DNA from: JAGXTF01 sp038317095
GTDB lineage: Bacteria > Bacteroidota > Bacteroidia > NS11-12g > UBA955
NCBI GenBank assembly: GCA_038317095.1
Contig: JBBQBB010000024.1
Location: 1-51,635, forward strand
Length of the DNA stretch: 51,635 nt
Direction of reading: 5' to 3'
The first letter of the stretch is position 1; each line of letters opens with the position of its first letter. Below the pieces are notes generated by a model. That model was not told where the DNA came from and ran no database searches. It saw nothing but the letters and a program-made list of their open reading frames with translations. The position numbers were made by a program, and so were the translations under genes. Below are positions 40,630 to 50,037 of this stretch, in pieces.

Positions 40630-41876
40630 TAAAGGCTTTCTAGAAAAGTAATTAAATTGGCCTTATCACCAGAACAAAGCGCAGCATAGCCATCGCTGCT
40701 TTTTTTCGATTCACCGCCGTGCAGCAGAATCGCATCATTTATGGAATGTGCCCTTCCATCGTGCATTAAAAAATATTTGCCCCCTTGGGAAACTTTTGAC
40801 AGACCCAGCCCCCAAAGTGGAGTTGTGCGCCATTCAAAACTTTCCAAATTTCCTTCTGCATATCCATCATCCAAGCCTGGGCCCATGTCGTGCATTAACA
40901 AATCGGTATAAGGGTGGATCGTTTTGTTTGCCAAAACTGATAAAGGATGATACCCCGTTTGTATTGTAGAAGTATGGCATTTGTTGCAACCAATTTGTTC
41001 AAACAATTGAAAGCCTTTTAGGACATCTGCATTTTGGGTATTTCGCTGAATCGGTGATTTAAAAGTTTGAAGATAGTAAACCAATGAATGCACACTAGAA
41101 CTTGGTAATTCTGGCTCAGGTACATTGTCCCCGGAGCCTTTTCCTACCAAATAATTATACAAATCATACGAATGAAAATCGGTCGTAATACCCATGTCTT
41201 CATGCAACGCATTCACGCTTTGCATTAACATATTTAAATTTCCCGCTTTGCGCCCGAACCTGCCGATGTAGTAGCCTCTAATGTCTTTTACATGCCAAGG
41301 CAATGCTTCAAAATAATCGGGTGCTGCAATCCAGTTCGGCTGACCCGATATTCCATCGCCATCTTTATCCAAGGGATCGGACAATACCAACAATGTTGAG
41401 TCCTCAACAGCCTCCAAATAACCCAAACCCGTTATTGCGGGTGCAACAAATTTGGTCAGTCCAGTATATCCCATAGGTAAGCTTTCTGCAGGATATCCCG
41501 GAAGCGATAAATTTTGTAACTGCGGCCCTCCCATTGCGGTCATAGGATCATAACCTCCTGGTATCTTTTTATTAAATCGTATTAACCCTGTAGACAAATG
41601 ACCCTTGCCCGCAGCAGCGTGGCAAGTGGCACATGAACTTTGAACATAAATTGGGCCCAAGCCAGTAGAAGCTGTAAAAATTTGATCGAAATGCGCCGCA
41701 CCTTCCAAAAAAGCCTTGTTCTCTGAGGCAGTTAAACCAGCAATTGGGCCATCCAAGGTTTCATCGTCCTGAACGGGTTTTGGAAATGTTTTTTTACAAT
41801 TCTGAAAAATCACTGTAACCATGGCAATTGTCAGCGCTGATTTTAAAATTGAAGAACCCAACTTTTTTGAAATCAT
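40629..41876 (-). CDS. Di-haem oxidoreductase / peroxidase (DUF1111) lipoprotein
   Basis: 415 residues, lipobox VIFQNC (Cys27). Two c-type haem sites are visible: C82-A-T-C85-H86 and C297-N-K-C300-H301. The Met/His distal ligands are not assigned. A Ca-binding-type loop (DPLDKDGDGISGQPN, 167-181) and the block YLEAVEDSTLLVLSDP are typical of the DUF1111 di-haem family. Located in the outer membrane or periplasm. First gene of an operon with Rieske and porin genes; a Crp/Fnr-like palindrome lies 37-48 bp upstream of the start codon. Confidence 0.88.
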   Translation of the reverse strand: MISKKLGSSILKSALTIAMVTVIFQNCKKTFPKPVQDDETLDGPIAGLTASENKAFLEGAAHFDQIFTASTGLGPIYVQSSCATCHAAAGKGHLSTGLIRFNKKIPGGYDPMTAMGGPQLQNLSLPGYPAESLPMGYTGLTKFVAPAITGLGYLEAVEDSTLLVLSDPLDKDGDGISGQPNWIAAPDYFEALPWHVKDIRGYYIGRFGRKAGNLNMLMQSVNALHEDMGITTDFHSYDLYNYLVGKGSGDNVPEPELPSSSVHSLVYYLQTFKSPIQRNTQNADVLKGFQLFEQIGCNKCHTSTIQTGYHPLSVLANKTIHPYTDLLMHDMGPGLDDGYAEGNLESFEWRTTPLWGLGLSKVSQGGKYFLMHDGRAHSINDAILLHGGESKKSSDGYAALCSGDKANLITFLESL

Positions 41877-41887
41877 GCGGCAAAGTT

Positions 41888-41906
41888 ATTTAGAATCTTT
41901 CTAAAT
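41888..41906. promoter_or_regulatory. 8-bp palindrome just upstream of the di-haem gene
   Basis: ATTTAGAA (41888-41895) and TTCTAAAT (41899-41906) around TCT, 12-30 bp before the start codon. Could be a 5'-UTR hairpin or an operator half-pair next to the TGACC palindrome. Confidence 0.4.
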
Positions 41907-41912
41907 AAAAAG

Positions 41913-41924
41913 TGACCAAGGTCA
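41913..41924. promoter_or_regulatory. Crp/Fnr-family-like site TGACCAAGGTCA
   Basis: A perfect 12-bp palindrome; on the reverse strand it reads TTGACCTTGGTCAC, close to the TTGAC-N4-GTCAA boxes of DNR/NNR-type Crp/Fnr regulators. It lies in the spacer between the di-haem operon and the LytTR gene. Its placement suits control of a redox operon, but could serve either direction. Confidence 0.5.
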
Positions 41925-42109
41925 ATTTTTTTTACTAACTTTTTACAGTCAAACTTTTTTTCATCCTATTTTTATTTCTATTGCAGGCTACAGCGTTGAA
42001 AAACAAGGATTAAAGCTTAGATTCGAAATTGATTCGACAAAAAAGTAAGATTCCGAGATTTGCAATCAACTTCAATTTCCCTATATTTGACACCAACTAC
42101 CTAAAATAC

Positions 42110-42853
42110 ATGCCTATACAAGCAGCTTATATTGGTTTAAACCGCGAAACGAGTGAAAACATCACCAACATGGTGGCCGAGCAATTCAAAGAAGTGATTC
42201 TGATTGCTGTAATAGACAATCCGGATAAAAACTTGGAATTGCTAAACCATTTGACTTTGGATTTGTTGTTGATGGATATTGATGATCCCGAAGGTAAAGA
42301 GCCAGACTTACTTCATTTGGTGCCTGAAAAATTTGCCCAGCGCACTGTGGTTATTAGCAAAGACCCTTCTAAAGCAGTATCCGCTATGCACAAGGGCATG
42401 CTTGATTTTTTAAGCAATCCCTTAGATATTCAAGAATTTAAAGGGATTTTTAAGCATTTTAAAAACTTTCAAGAACACGAACAGAACCAAAACACCATTG
42501 TAAATTTTGATCGTATCATTGTAAACAGGCACGACAAAGCCTATTTGCTGGAGCTGGAAAACATCCACTACTTTGATGCAGATGGGCCTTATACAACCAT
42601 CATGACCTCTGGTGGCAGAAAAATAAGCAGCAGCAAGGCTTTGGGATATTACAAAACTCTGCTGGAACCGAAAAGAAACTTTGTACTGCTGAATCGCAGT
42701 GTCATTATCAATATCCAAAACATTAAGGAGATTTTAAAAGACGATGGAGATGGAACCGTTATTATGAAAGATGGTTCTAAAATCGACATTTCTAGGTTGA
42801 GCAAAAACCGCCTTCTTCAGATATTGAATGAATTACAGGGAAACAATTTTTAA
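42110..42853 (+). CDS. LytTR-type response regulator
   Basis: ATG 42110 is preferred (MPIQAAYIGLNRE, 247 residues); the frame is open from 42029 but the extra residues look non-native. The receiver-like N-terminal domain (1-115) keeps an Asp in LLLMDIDDPEG at the phosphorylation place and a Lys late in the domain region (FAQRTVVISKDP). The C-terminal LytTR domain (about 145-245) has RHDKAYLLELENIHYFDADGPYTTIMTSGG and FVLLNRSVIINIQNIKEI. No histidine kinase lies beside it; it is convergent with the cyclase gene. Confidence 0.85.
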   Translation: MPIQAAYIGLNRETSENITNMVAEQFKEVILIAVIDNPDKNLELLNHLTLDLLLMDIDDPEGKEPDLLHLVPEKFAQRTVVISKDPSKAVSAMHKGMLDFLSNPLDIQEFKGIFKHFKNFQEHEQNQNTIVNFDRIIVNRHDKAYLLELENIHYFDADGPYTTIMTSGGRKISSSKALGYYKTLLEPKRNFVLLNRSVIINIQNIKEILKDDGDGTVIMKDGSKIDISRLSKNRLLQILNELQGNNF

Positions 42854-43033
42854 AAAAAAATACAATTTGTTTAATTTTCATCTATTTTATTTAATTTTCA
42901 TATGGAAAAATGACCATTCATTAAAAATAAGTGTTGTTTGTATATAATCCTTGGAAAAATTTGAATATTTCATTATCTTCTTTTAGGGGTAAAATTATCC
43001 AAAATAGAACTGCCCAAAGCAAGATGGTTTGTC

Positions 43034-44485
43034 TTATTTTCTTTCTATAAAATACATATCCATAGCGCCTTTATTTTTGGCTTCAACTTTCCCTCTGTAT
43101 TCGCCGTTAAAAGCAGTTTCAATCAAATTCCAAGCGCTGCCACTCACATTTACCTTTCCAACTTCTCCAGATTGTTCCATTCTTGCGGCGGTGTTTACCG
43201 TGTCTCCCCAGATATCAAAAGCAAATTTGGTTTTACCTACAACCCCTGCAACTAAAGCCCCAGAGTGCAATCCAATGCGTGCATTAAAATTTAATTTTTC
43301 ATCATTTCCCCGACCTGAATTGGCTTGTTTTAAAAAATCTCGGATTTCTATTGCTGCATTTGCCGCACGCAACGCATGATCGTCATAGTGCACTGGCAAA
43401 CCGCATACTCCCAGCCATGCATCGCCTATGGTTTTTATTTTTTCTACACCGTATTTTATGGCAATTTCATCAAAATTGCGAAAACAATAATCTAGTTCGG
43501 CAATCAATACCTCTGGCTCAATGCCTTCGGCAACATTGGTGAAATTTTTAAAATCTGTAAATAAAACCGTTACACTTTCATATCTACGCGGCTTGGCTTT
43601 ACCTGTTTCTTTCAATTCTTCCGCAGTTTCTTTGGGTAAAATATTCAACAACAATGCATCCGACTTTCCTTTTTCTAGCTCAACCAAATCCTTTTGAGCT
43701 TCCAAATCATTTAACACTTTAGCGTTTACCAAGGCAACTGCTGTATAACTAGCTAAACTTTGAAAAAAGTCTGTCAAATGATCAGAAAACGCCTCTATAT
43801 TATAACTATACAGCGTTAGTGTCCCCAAGTTTAATTCTCCCAAATACAATTCAACACAGGTTACGGAGGCAGGTATATTGCCATTCGAAGTTCTTACTTG
43901 CTCATATACATACCTAGAAAAATCTTTGGCATTATCGCCTATTTTGGCAATTCTATGTTGCACAATCACCCATTTCTGAATGCTATTTTCTCCAATTTGG
44001 AAAGGGACACTTTGCACATTTTTATCCTTGTTACAATTGTATAATTTGCCGCTTTCTCGAACCCATAACTCCAACTCTGCTAAATCACACGTAGCCTCAA
44101 TATGCTTATACAACAAACTGGTTATGCTTTCAACATTGAGTGCTTGGGTTATCTGCCGACCCATTTCAGTAAACAGTCTTACTTCCGAACTGCTGCTCTC
44201 CGCTTGTCTCACTTTTTCGGTAAGTTTGTCTTTTTGTTCAGTTACCTCAGTTAAACTTTGGCTCTTTGATTTTAAATTCCGTAGTTTTGATAACAATATA
44301 TTAAAATGGGTTGCCAAACTTAAAAATGGCTCTGTACCATGAAATTCTATGGGAATAAAAGTTTCGTCTGACACAGCCCTTTGCGTCTTTTCAGACAATT
44401 CGCGGGCGGTTTTTTGCGACCGGATGATCATGAAAATTGCAACTACAACCAAAGTGGCACCTAGAATGAGAAGAATGATATTCAT
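43034..44485 (-). CDS. Membrane-bound class III adenylate cyclase with GAF domain
   Basis: ATG 44485 is preferred (MNIILLILGATLVVVAIFMI, 483 residues), since the longer frame overlaps the divergent gene. Order: one membrane helix (2-20), coiled coil (65-105), GAF-like domain (about 105-260), cyclase domain (300-480). Catalytic residues appear complete: metal Asp311 (FTDFKNFT) and Asp355 (IGDAWLG), purine-selecting Lys351 and Asp424 (FDIWGD), transition-state Asn431 and Arg435 (NTAARM). Lys/Asp points to ATP, so cAMP is the likely product. The start is 62 bp from that of the nSTAND gene, transcribed the other way. Confidence 0.9.
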   Translation of the reverse strand: MNIILLILGATLVVVAIFMIIRSQKTARELSEKTQRAVSDETFIPIEFHGTEPFLSLATHFNILLSKLRNLKSKSQSLTEVTEQKDKLTEKVRQAESSSSEVRLFTEMGRQITQALNVESITSLLYKHIEATCDLAELELWVRESGKLYNCNKDKNVQSVPFQIGENSIQKWVIVQHRIAKIGDNAKDFSRYVYEQVRTSNGNIPASVTCVELYLGELNLGTLTLYSYNIEAFSDHLTDFFQSLASYTAVALVNAKVLNDLEAQKDLVELEKGKSDALLLNILPKETAEELKETGKAKPRRYESVTVLFTDFKNFTNVAEGIEPEVLIAELDYCFRNFDEIAIKYGVEKIKTIGDAWLGVCGLPVHYDDHALRAANAAIEIRDFLKQANSGRGNDEKLNFNARIGLHSGALVAGVVGKTKFAFDIWGDTVNTAARMEQSGEVGKVNVSGSAWNLIETAFNGEYRGKVEAKNKGAMDMYFIERK

Positions 44486-44547
44486 AATTTTATTGCATTT
44501 AACGAAAAAAAAATTAAATTGCCAAATATTTCTACCATTTTCCCAAA

Positions 44548-47500
44548 ATGAATTCCCCAAATTCAAGTTTATCCAATCCTTTTCCAGGACTTAGGGCTTT
44601 TGAAGAAAACGAAAGTCATCTATTTTTTGGAAGGACCAAACATTTAAGCGAAATTTTCAACAAATTAGAAACCCACCATTTTGTAGCACTTGTCGGGTCA
44701 TCTGGTTCAGGAAAGTCATCCCTTGTAAAAGCAGGAATTATTCCCACCTTGGCAAAAGATCCAGATTGGATTCTTACTCGTTTTAGACCGGGAGCCGACC
44801 CAATGTTTGAACTTGCTAAAGCTCTCAGTGAAAAATTAGATCCCGGAGTTACCGACTCAGCCTCTTTGTTAAACACTTTGAAAGCCAGCGTGTTTGGAAT
44901 TGCAGAATTCACCCGCAAATATCTACCTCAAGGAAAAAAATTATTTATCCTTGTAGATCAGTTCGAGGAAATTTTTCGATTTCAAGAATCCTTGGAATCT
45001 GAATCGACAAATAAAAATTCCGAATCAGAAAGTTTTAAAAACAGAACCCATTTTATAGATCTCTTGTTGGAAGCTTATAACCAACGCGAAATTGGTATTT
45101 ATGTAATGCTTACCCTCCGTAGCGATTTTATTGGAGACTGCGATATATTCTTTGGTCTTCCAGAAGCTATGAATAATGGCCAATATCTAATTCCGCGGTT
45201 AAGAAAAGATGAACTTGAACAAATTATTAATGGCCCAGTTCATTCTGCCGGAGGCAAGATAGCTCCCCGATTGGTTCAGCGATTAATTGGTGATATTGGG
45301 GGCAGTCAAGAACAATTGCCTGTGCTGCAGCATGCATTAATGCGCACTTGGGAAAATTGGGAACCTACGGCAAATAGCGGACAACCCATTGATATAGACA
45401 ACTATTTATCTACAGGGGGAATTGAACTCGCCTTAGACAACCATGCAGAAGAAGGTTATGGAAGTTTAAACAATTATGAAAAGCCACTGGTAAGTCGCAT
45501 TTTTAAGTGCATAACCACAAAAACCTCAGACAATAGAGGCATAAGGCGACCCATTGCTGTAAAACAGATTATGACTGTAGTTGGTTGCTCCGAAGCGGAA
45601 TTGTGGAAAGCGGTTGCTCCATTTAGAAAAGAGCAAAGGGGATTTTTATTGCCTACGGAAAAGGTCAAAGTTTCAGAAAACAGCATACTCGATATTTCTC
45701 ATGAAAGTTTGATGCGAAATTGGAAGCGCCTAAATGCATGGGTGGACGAAGAGTATGAATCGTCAAGTTTTTACCGCAGATTGGCCGAGAGTGCACAATT
45801 GTATACCGACGGAAAAACAGGCCTGTGGCGAGACCCAGATTTGCAGATTGCTGAAGGATGGAGAGACAAGCAAAAACCAAATATCAACTGGGCATTGTTA
45901 TATGACCCAAATTTTGAGTTATCGATGCGGTTTTTGGATGAAAGTTTGGCAGAAAAAAAACGAATGCTCGCCGAAAAAAAAAGACGCAGTTTTATTTCTA
46001 GGGCAGCTATAGCTTCCTTTTTGGCAACAAGTGGGGTTCTATCATTGTGGGCTTTTAGAGAAAGGAATGCGGCGGAAGTAAACGCAGGTTTGGCCTTAAT
46101 TCAACAAAAAGAAGCAGAAAGCCAAGGCAAATTGGCACTTGAACAATCTGCAATAGCGACCAAACAAACTTCCATTGCCCAGGGTAATCTTGCCATTGCA
46201 GAAGTGCAGAAAAAAGAGGCGGAAAAACAAAAAAACATCGCAGAAAACAATTTAAAAGAAGCTGCCTTGCAAAAAGAACTCGCCATAGCATCAGAACACA
46301 AAGCCAACGAGCAACGTAATATTGCAGAGAATGAAAGAATTTTAGCTGTTCGCCAAACAAAAATTAGCGACAGTCTGCGCATATCCGCCTTGGCTTCGGA
46401 AAAACAGGCGAACAGATTGCGTCTGCTTGCACTAGCAGACAACTTGGCCAATAAAAGTTTACAATTAAAAGAAGGTGAACAAGATGCAGAAATCAAACCT
46501 TTGATTGTATTGGAGGCATACCGCATATTGCAAGAAAATGGCGGCAACACCAGGGATCCACAATTGTTAAACGCCTTTTTATCTGCTGAATCCGCCGCTG
46601 GAATTTATATAAAACCCATTTCGGCACATACTAATTTGGTTCGAAGCATTTGCTATTTAGGACAAAGTTCAAAATTGGCAAGTACTGGAGATGATGGAAA
46701 TGTATTTGTTACAGAGGACAACATATCTACCCTGTTGTTTCACAAAGAAGAAATTTTGAGCAACATTGCTTCTGATGCAGATGCAAAATACATTGTATGT
46801 AGCGGGGAGAATAGTCCAAATTTTTCAATTTACTTCACTCCTACAGAATCTGCGTCTAAGATAACGCAAATAAAAGAGGCGCATTCCGCTGAAATTACGG
46901 GATTGTCATTGGTTCACGACAATTTGATAAGCGTATCATTAGATAAACAGTTAAAAATCAGAAAGATAGGAAATTTAAATGCCACGATTGCCAGTTATAC
47001 ATTGCCTGATCAAATTATGGCACTGGCCTCAAATCATAAGTCTGACTTGGTTTATTTGGTTTGCGAAAACGGAAATTTGTATTCTTTCAATACCCTCCAA
47101 GTTGACAAAGCTCCTGTGTTAATTTCTATTTTAACAAAAGGGAAACCCAATTCGTTGAGCTTATCTCCAGATGAAAAAACCATTGCCATTGGCACGTATG
47201 AAGGCAATGTGCTTTTGTTTAACACCCAAACTAAAACTGTGAAAAACAACCTCAAACACCATGAATCTAAAGTTACTTCTTGTGATATAAATGCGGCAGG
47301 TTTTTTAATTTCAAGCAGTTTAGACCAAACCCTAAAAATGACGGATTTGCAAGCCCCGGATGCATTGCCGCTGGTACTTATGGAAAGGGCAGAATGGATT
47401 TATTCGGCAAAGTTTAATTATACAGGTGCCATTGCAACCACCGGTGGAAAAGCCAAAGAAATAAAAAGTTTAAATATTTCAATTCAAGAATTGAGAGACA

Positions 47501-47595
47501 ATTTGTTAAAAGCGGCAAAGCGAAATTTAACAGAAGAAGAGTGGATTCGTTATATTGGCAAAGACATTCCCTATCATAAAACAATCAGCGATTAA
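44548..47595 (+). CDS. nSTAND-type NTPase with coiled coil and WD40 repeats
   Basis: 1015 residues. NPFPGLRAFEENESHLFFGR at 10-29 is the hallmark start of nSTAND1 proteins. Walker A is GSSGSGKSS (50-58), Walker B KLFILVDQFEEIF (131-143), and LTLRSDFIGDCD is the sensor-like Arg region. A hydrophobic segment at about 482-500 may be a membrane helix, followed by a long heptad coiled coil (505-640, QKEAEKQKNIAENNL). From about 690, WD40-type blades follow (AHTNLVRSICYLG..LASTGDDGNVFV, LSLVHDNLISVSLDKQLKIRKI). STAND proteins act as ligand-triggered switches; no effector domain is recognised. It overlaps the GT4 gene tail-to-tail by 11 bp. Confidence 0.88.
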   Translation: MNSPNSSLSNPFPGLRAFEENESHLFFGRTKHLSEIFNKLETHHFVALVGSSGSGKSSLVKAGIIPTLAKDPDWILTRFRPGADPMFELAKALSEKLDPGVTDSASLLNTLKASVFGIAEFTRKYLPQGKKLFILVDQFEEIFRFQESLESESTNKNSESESFKNRTHFIDLLLEAYNQREIGIYVMLTLRSDFIGDCDIFFGLPEAMNNGQYLIPRLRKDELEQIINGPVHSAGGKIAPRLVQRLIGDIGGSQEQLPVLQHALMRTWENWEPTANSGQPIDIDNYLSTGGIELALDNHAEEGYGSLNNYEKPLVSRIFKCITTKTSDNRGIRRPIAVKQIMTVVGCSEAELWKAVAPFRKEQRGFLLPTEKVKVSENSILDISHESLMRNWKRLNAWVDEEYESSSFYRRLAESAQLYTDGKTGLWRDPDLQIAEGWRDKQKPNINWALLYDPNFELSMRFLDESLAEKKRMLAEKKRRSFISRAAIASFLATSGVLSLWAFRERNAAEVNAGLALIQQKEAESQGKLALEQSAIATKQTSIAQGNLAIAEVQKKEAEKQKNIAENNLKEAALQKELAIASEHKANEQRNIAENERILAVRQTKISDSLRISALASEKQANRLRLLALADNLANKSLQLKEGEQDAEIKPLIVLEAYRILQENGGNTRDPQLLNAFLSAESAAGIYIKPISAHTNLVRSICYLGQSSKLASTGDDGNVFVTEDNISTLLFHKEEILSNIASDADAKYIVCSGENSPNFSIYFTPTESASKITQIKEAHSAEITGLSLVHDNLISVSLDKQLKIRKIGNLNATIASYTLPDQIMALASNHKSDLVYLVCENGNLYSFNTLQVDKAPVLISILTKGKPNSLSLSPDEKTIAIGTYEGNVLLFNTQTKTVKNNLKHHESKVTSCDINAAGFLISSSLDQTLKMTDLQAPDALPLVLMERAEWIYSAKFNYTGAIATTGGKAKEIKSLNISIQELRDNLLKAAKRNLTEEEWIRYIGKDIPYHKTISD

Positions 47596-48757
47596 AAGCG
47601 GCTTCCAGTTTTTTGGAAATAGCTTCCCAACTAAAATTTTTGCGAATTGCGGCTCCACCAAGCGACGCTACTTCTGCCCTGTATTCCGGTTCAATGATCA
47701 ACCTTATCGTTGCGTTGATAAAATCTTCTTGGGTTTCAGCCAAAATTGCGCCTTCCCCACTCTGAATGCCCAAACCCTTAAAACCTACCTTTGTGCAAAC
47801 CACGGGAATCCCCATTGCCATGGATTCTAAAACTTTATTTTGGGTGCCAGCACCAAATCTTAATGGAGCCACCACTACATGGGCTTTTGCATATTCTTCG
47901 GATAAATCTGGAACAAACCCGGTGATTTCAATGTCCTTTTGCGCCAAATTTAAAACCGACAAAACAGGTCTTTGTCCTGCAATAATCAATTTCACACCTG
48001 GAATTTTTTGTCGAATTGCAGGAAAAATGGAATGGCAAAAATATTCAACGGCATCTACATTTGGAGCATAATCCATATTGCCGGTAAACAAAATTCGCCC
48101 TTGCTCATAAGGCACACCCTTTCGCGGGTAAAAGGTGTCCGTATCCACCCCATTGGGCAGTACGTCAATATTGGCACCCGTATTTTGGGTTAAATATTGT
48201 CGATCCTCTTGGCTGCAAACCAGATTCAGAGAAAATTGAGGCAATATTTTTTTTTCATATCGCAGCAAACGACGGTATTCCATTTTGGCAAATTTTCGCA
48301 TCCACCAAGTTTTTGCATTTTCACTGCGCCTTAACCAATACAAGCTAAAAGCATCGGGCAAATCGAGTATGCATTTAGATGTCTCCTTATTTTCAAAAAA
48401 CTGAGCCATTCGCAAATGTTGAATATGGATGGCATCGTAATTTCCCAATTGGATGGTTTTATTTAATTTTTTTTGAAATTTTCGAGAACTAAAATAGGCC
48501 ACTTGCAATGGTTTAATGCCTATAAATCCAACAATTGTATTTAAAAAAGCTTTCCATTTGGGTAAAGAAACCAGAGTAACTTCACCAAAAAAATCACCTA
48601 ATTTTTGGGCATAATTTAAGTCTTCTTTGCTTTCCGCAATGGTAATAATATCAAGTTCATGGCTTACTGACAAACGATTTGCCAAATTCCATATTTTCAA
48701 TTTATCGCCCCTAAAAGGTGGATAAGGAACCCTATTTGCAACAAACAACACTTTCAT
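47585..48757 (-). CDS. Family 4 glycosyltransferase (TIGR03087-like)
   Basis: 390 residues, GT-B fold. N-terminal MKVLFVANRVPYPPFRGDKLKIWNLANRLS and the middle NLVCSQEDRQYLT, VLPNGVDTDTFYP and GRILFTGNMDYAPNVDAVEYFCHSIFP match the TIGR03087/stp1 exopolysaccharide glycosyltransferases. The donor-binding part is GAGTQNKVLESMAMGIPVVCT with the conserved Glu. Cytosolic, acting on lipid-linked oligosaccharide. It belongs functionally with the sugar genes at 19-22 kb and the heptose kinase, though it is unlinked. Confidence 0.85.
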   Translation of the reverse strand: MKVLFVANRVPYPPFRGDKLKIWNLANRLSVSHELDIITIAESKEDLNYAQKLGDFFGEVTLVSLPKWKAFLNTIVGFIGIKPLQVAYFSSRKFQKKLNKTIQLGNYDAIHIQHLRMAQFFENKETSKCILDLPDAFSLYWLRRSENAKTWWMRKFAKMEYRRLLRYEKKILPQFSLNLVCSQEDRQYLTQNTGANIDVLPNGVDTDTFYPRKGVPYEQGRILFTGNMDYAPNVDAVEYFCHSIFPAIRQKIPGVKLIIAGQRPVLSVLNLAQKDIEITGFVPDLSEEYAKAHVVVAPLRFGAGTQNKVLESMAMGIPVVCTKVGFKGLGIQSGEGAILAETQEDFINATIRLIIEPEYRAEVASLGGAAIRKNFSWEAISKKLEAAFNR

Positions 48758-48796
48758 TTTTATTCGTGCGATGAAAACCGCTTGGCAAAAATAGCG

Positions 48797-48804
48797 TAGT
48801 TTTG
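48797..48804 (+). promoter_or_regulatory. -7 box of the aspartate aminotransferase gene
   Basis: TAGTTTTG fits TAnnTTTG, 11 bp before the ATG at 48816; no TTG at the usual distance. A very short 5'-UTR is implied. Confidence 0.45.
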
Positions 48805-48815
48805 CGGCTTACAAC

Positions 48816-50009
48816 ATGTTTGAGCCCAGTATACGAATCGGTGAGATCGTGGAGTCTGAAACTCTCGCCATGACAAAGAAAGCCCGTGAACTTAAAGAAA
48901 GCGGGAAAGATATCATCAGTCTTAGCATTGGAGAACCCGACTTTGATACGCCATTGCACATATGCAAGGCGGCTTTTGAGGCCTTGAAAGAAGGACAAAC
49001 CCATTACCCTCCAGTTTTGGGAACAGTTGCCTTAAGAGAAGCCATTTGTCGCAAACTCTTGCGCGAAAACAATTTAAGTTATACTCCAGATTGTATTATC
49101 GTAAGCAACGGTGCCAAACATAGTATTATTAATGCTGTGCTTAGTATCGTCAATCCAGGTGACGAAGTAATTGTTCCTGCACCTTACTGGGTCAGTTATC
49201 CAGCTATGGTAGATTATGCAGGAGGGGTAACTGTGGAAGTGGGTGCAGGAATTGAACAAAATTTTATTCCAAAAGCAACTGATATTGAAAAAGCAATTAC
49301 TTCCAAGACCAAACTTATTATTTTTTCATCCCCAACGAATCCGAGTGGTTCTGTTTGGTCAGAGAAGGACCTAGAATCCATTGCATCTGTATTGCGAAAA
49401 TATCCTAATATTTTTATCATCAGTGATGAAATTTATGAAAAAATAAATTTCAAAGGCACCCATTGCAGCATAGCCAATATGGAGAGTATGAAGGAAAGAA
49501 CTGCGGTGGTGAATGGAATGTCGAAAGGTTATGCAATGACGGGTTGGAGGATTGGCTATTTGGCTGGGCCAAAATGGCTAGTAAATGCCTGCGAAAAAAT
49601 GCAAGGGTTATTCACCAGCGGCGCCAGTTCAGTTTCGCAAGCAGCAAGTATAGCCGCTTTAGAAGGGCCGCAAGAACCTGTAGAAGACATGCGTCTTTCA
49701 TTTTTAAAACGACGTGACTTGCTTTTGGGTCTTTTGAAAGAAATTCCTGGTATGAAAACCAATACACCAGATGGTGCGTTTTATGTTTTCCCAGATATTT
49801 CCTATTATTTCGGCAAATCCTACAATGGCAAAACCATTCATAATGCAGAAGAATTGTGTTTTTTTTTATTGGATGAGGCTGGTGTTGCCACAGTTAGTGG
49901 CGCAGCATTTGGAATAAAAAACTGCATACGCATTTCTTATGCCACCGACGAAAACAGCATAAAACTAGCCATTGAGAGGTTAAAAAAGGCATTTGCTTTA
50001 TTAACTTGA
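48816..50009 (+). CDS. aspC: Class I aspartate/aromatic aminotransferase
   Basis: 397 residues. PLP-binding elements: SNGAKHSIINAVLSIVNPGDEV (phosphate-binding N-terminal part), PAPYWVSYP, SSPTNPSGSV, DEIYEKI (Asp204 and Tyr207) and MSKGYAMTGWRIGY with Schiff-base Lys237. The SIGEPDFDTP motif places it in the Ib subgroup of aspartate aminotransferases; prephenate or other substrates are possible. C-terminal NCIRISYAT has the substrate-binding Arg. The heptose kinase gene follows after 28 bp. Confidence 0.92.
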   Translation: MFEPSIRIGEIVESETLAMTKKARELKESGKDIISLSIGEPDFDTPLHICKAAFEALKEGQTHYPPVLGTVALREAICRKLLRENNLSYTPDCIIVSNGAKHSIINAVLSIVNPGDEVIVPAPYWVSYPAMVDYAGGVTVEVGAGIEQNFIPKATDIEKAITSKTKLIIFSSPTNPSGSVWSEKDLESIASVLRKYPNIFIISDEIYEKINFKGTHCSIANMESMKERTAVVNGMSKGYAMTGWRIGYLAGPKWLVNACEKMQGLFTSGASSVSQAASIAALEGPQEPVEDMRLSFLKRRDLLLGLLKEIPGMKTNTPDGAFYVFPDISYYFGKSYNGKTIHNAEELCFFLLDEAGVATVSGAAFGIKNCIRISYATDENSIKLAIERLKKAFALLT

Positions 50010-50037
50010 TAAAAACTCCCCTTTAATTAGTAAACCC

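Noticed and set aside
44486..44566. 27-codon N-terminal extension of the adenylate cyclase
   Set aside because: It would overlap the divergent nSTAND start, and the internal ATG at 44485 directly precedes the membrane helix.
46055..46550. Reverse ORFs opposite the coiled-coil part of the nSTAND gene, rich in Ala, Ser, Phe and Cys
   Set aside because: They mirror the repetitive Lys/Glu/Ala codons of the coiled coil; the sense-strand protein is well supported.
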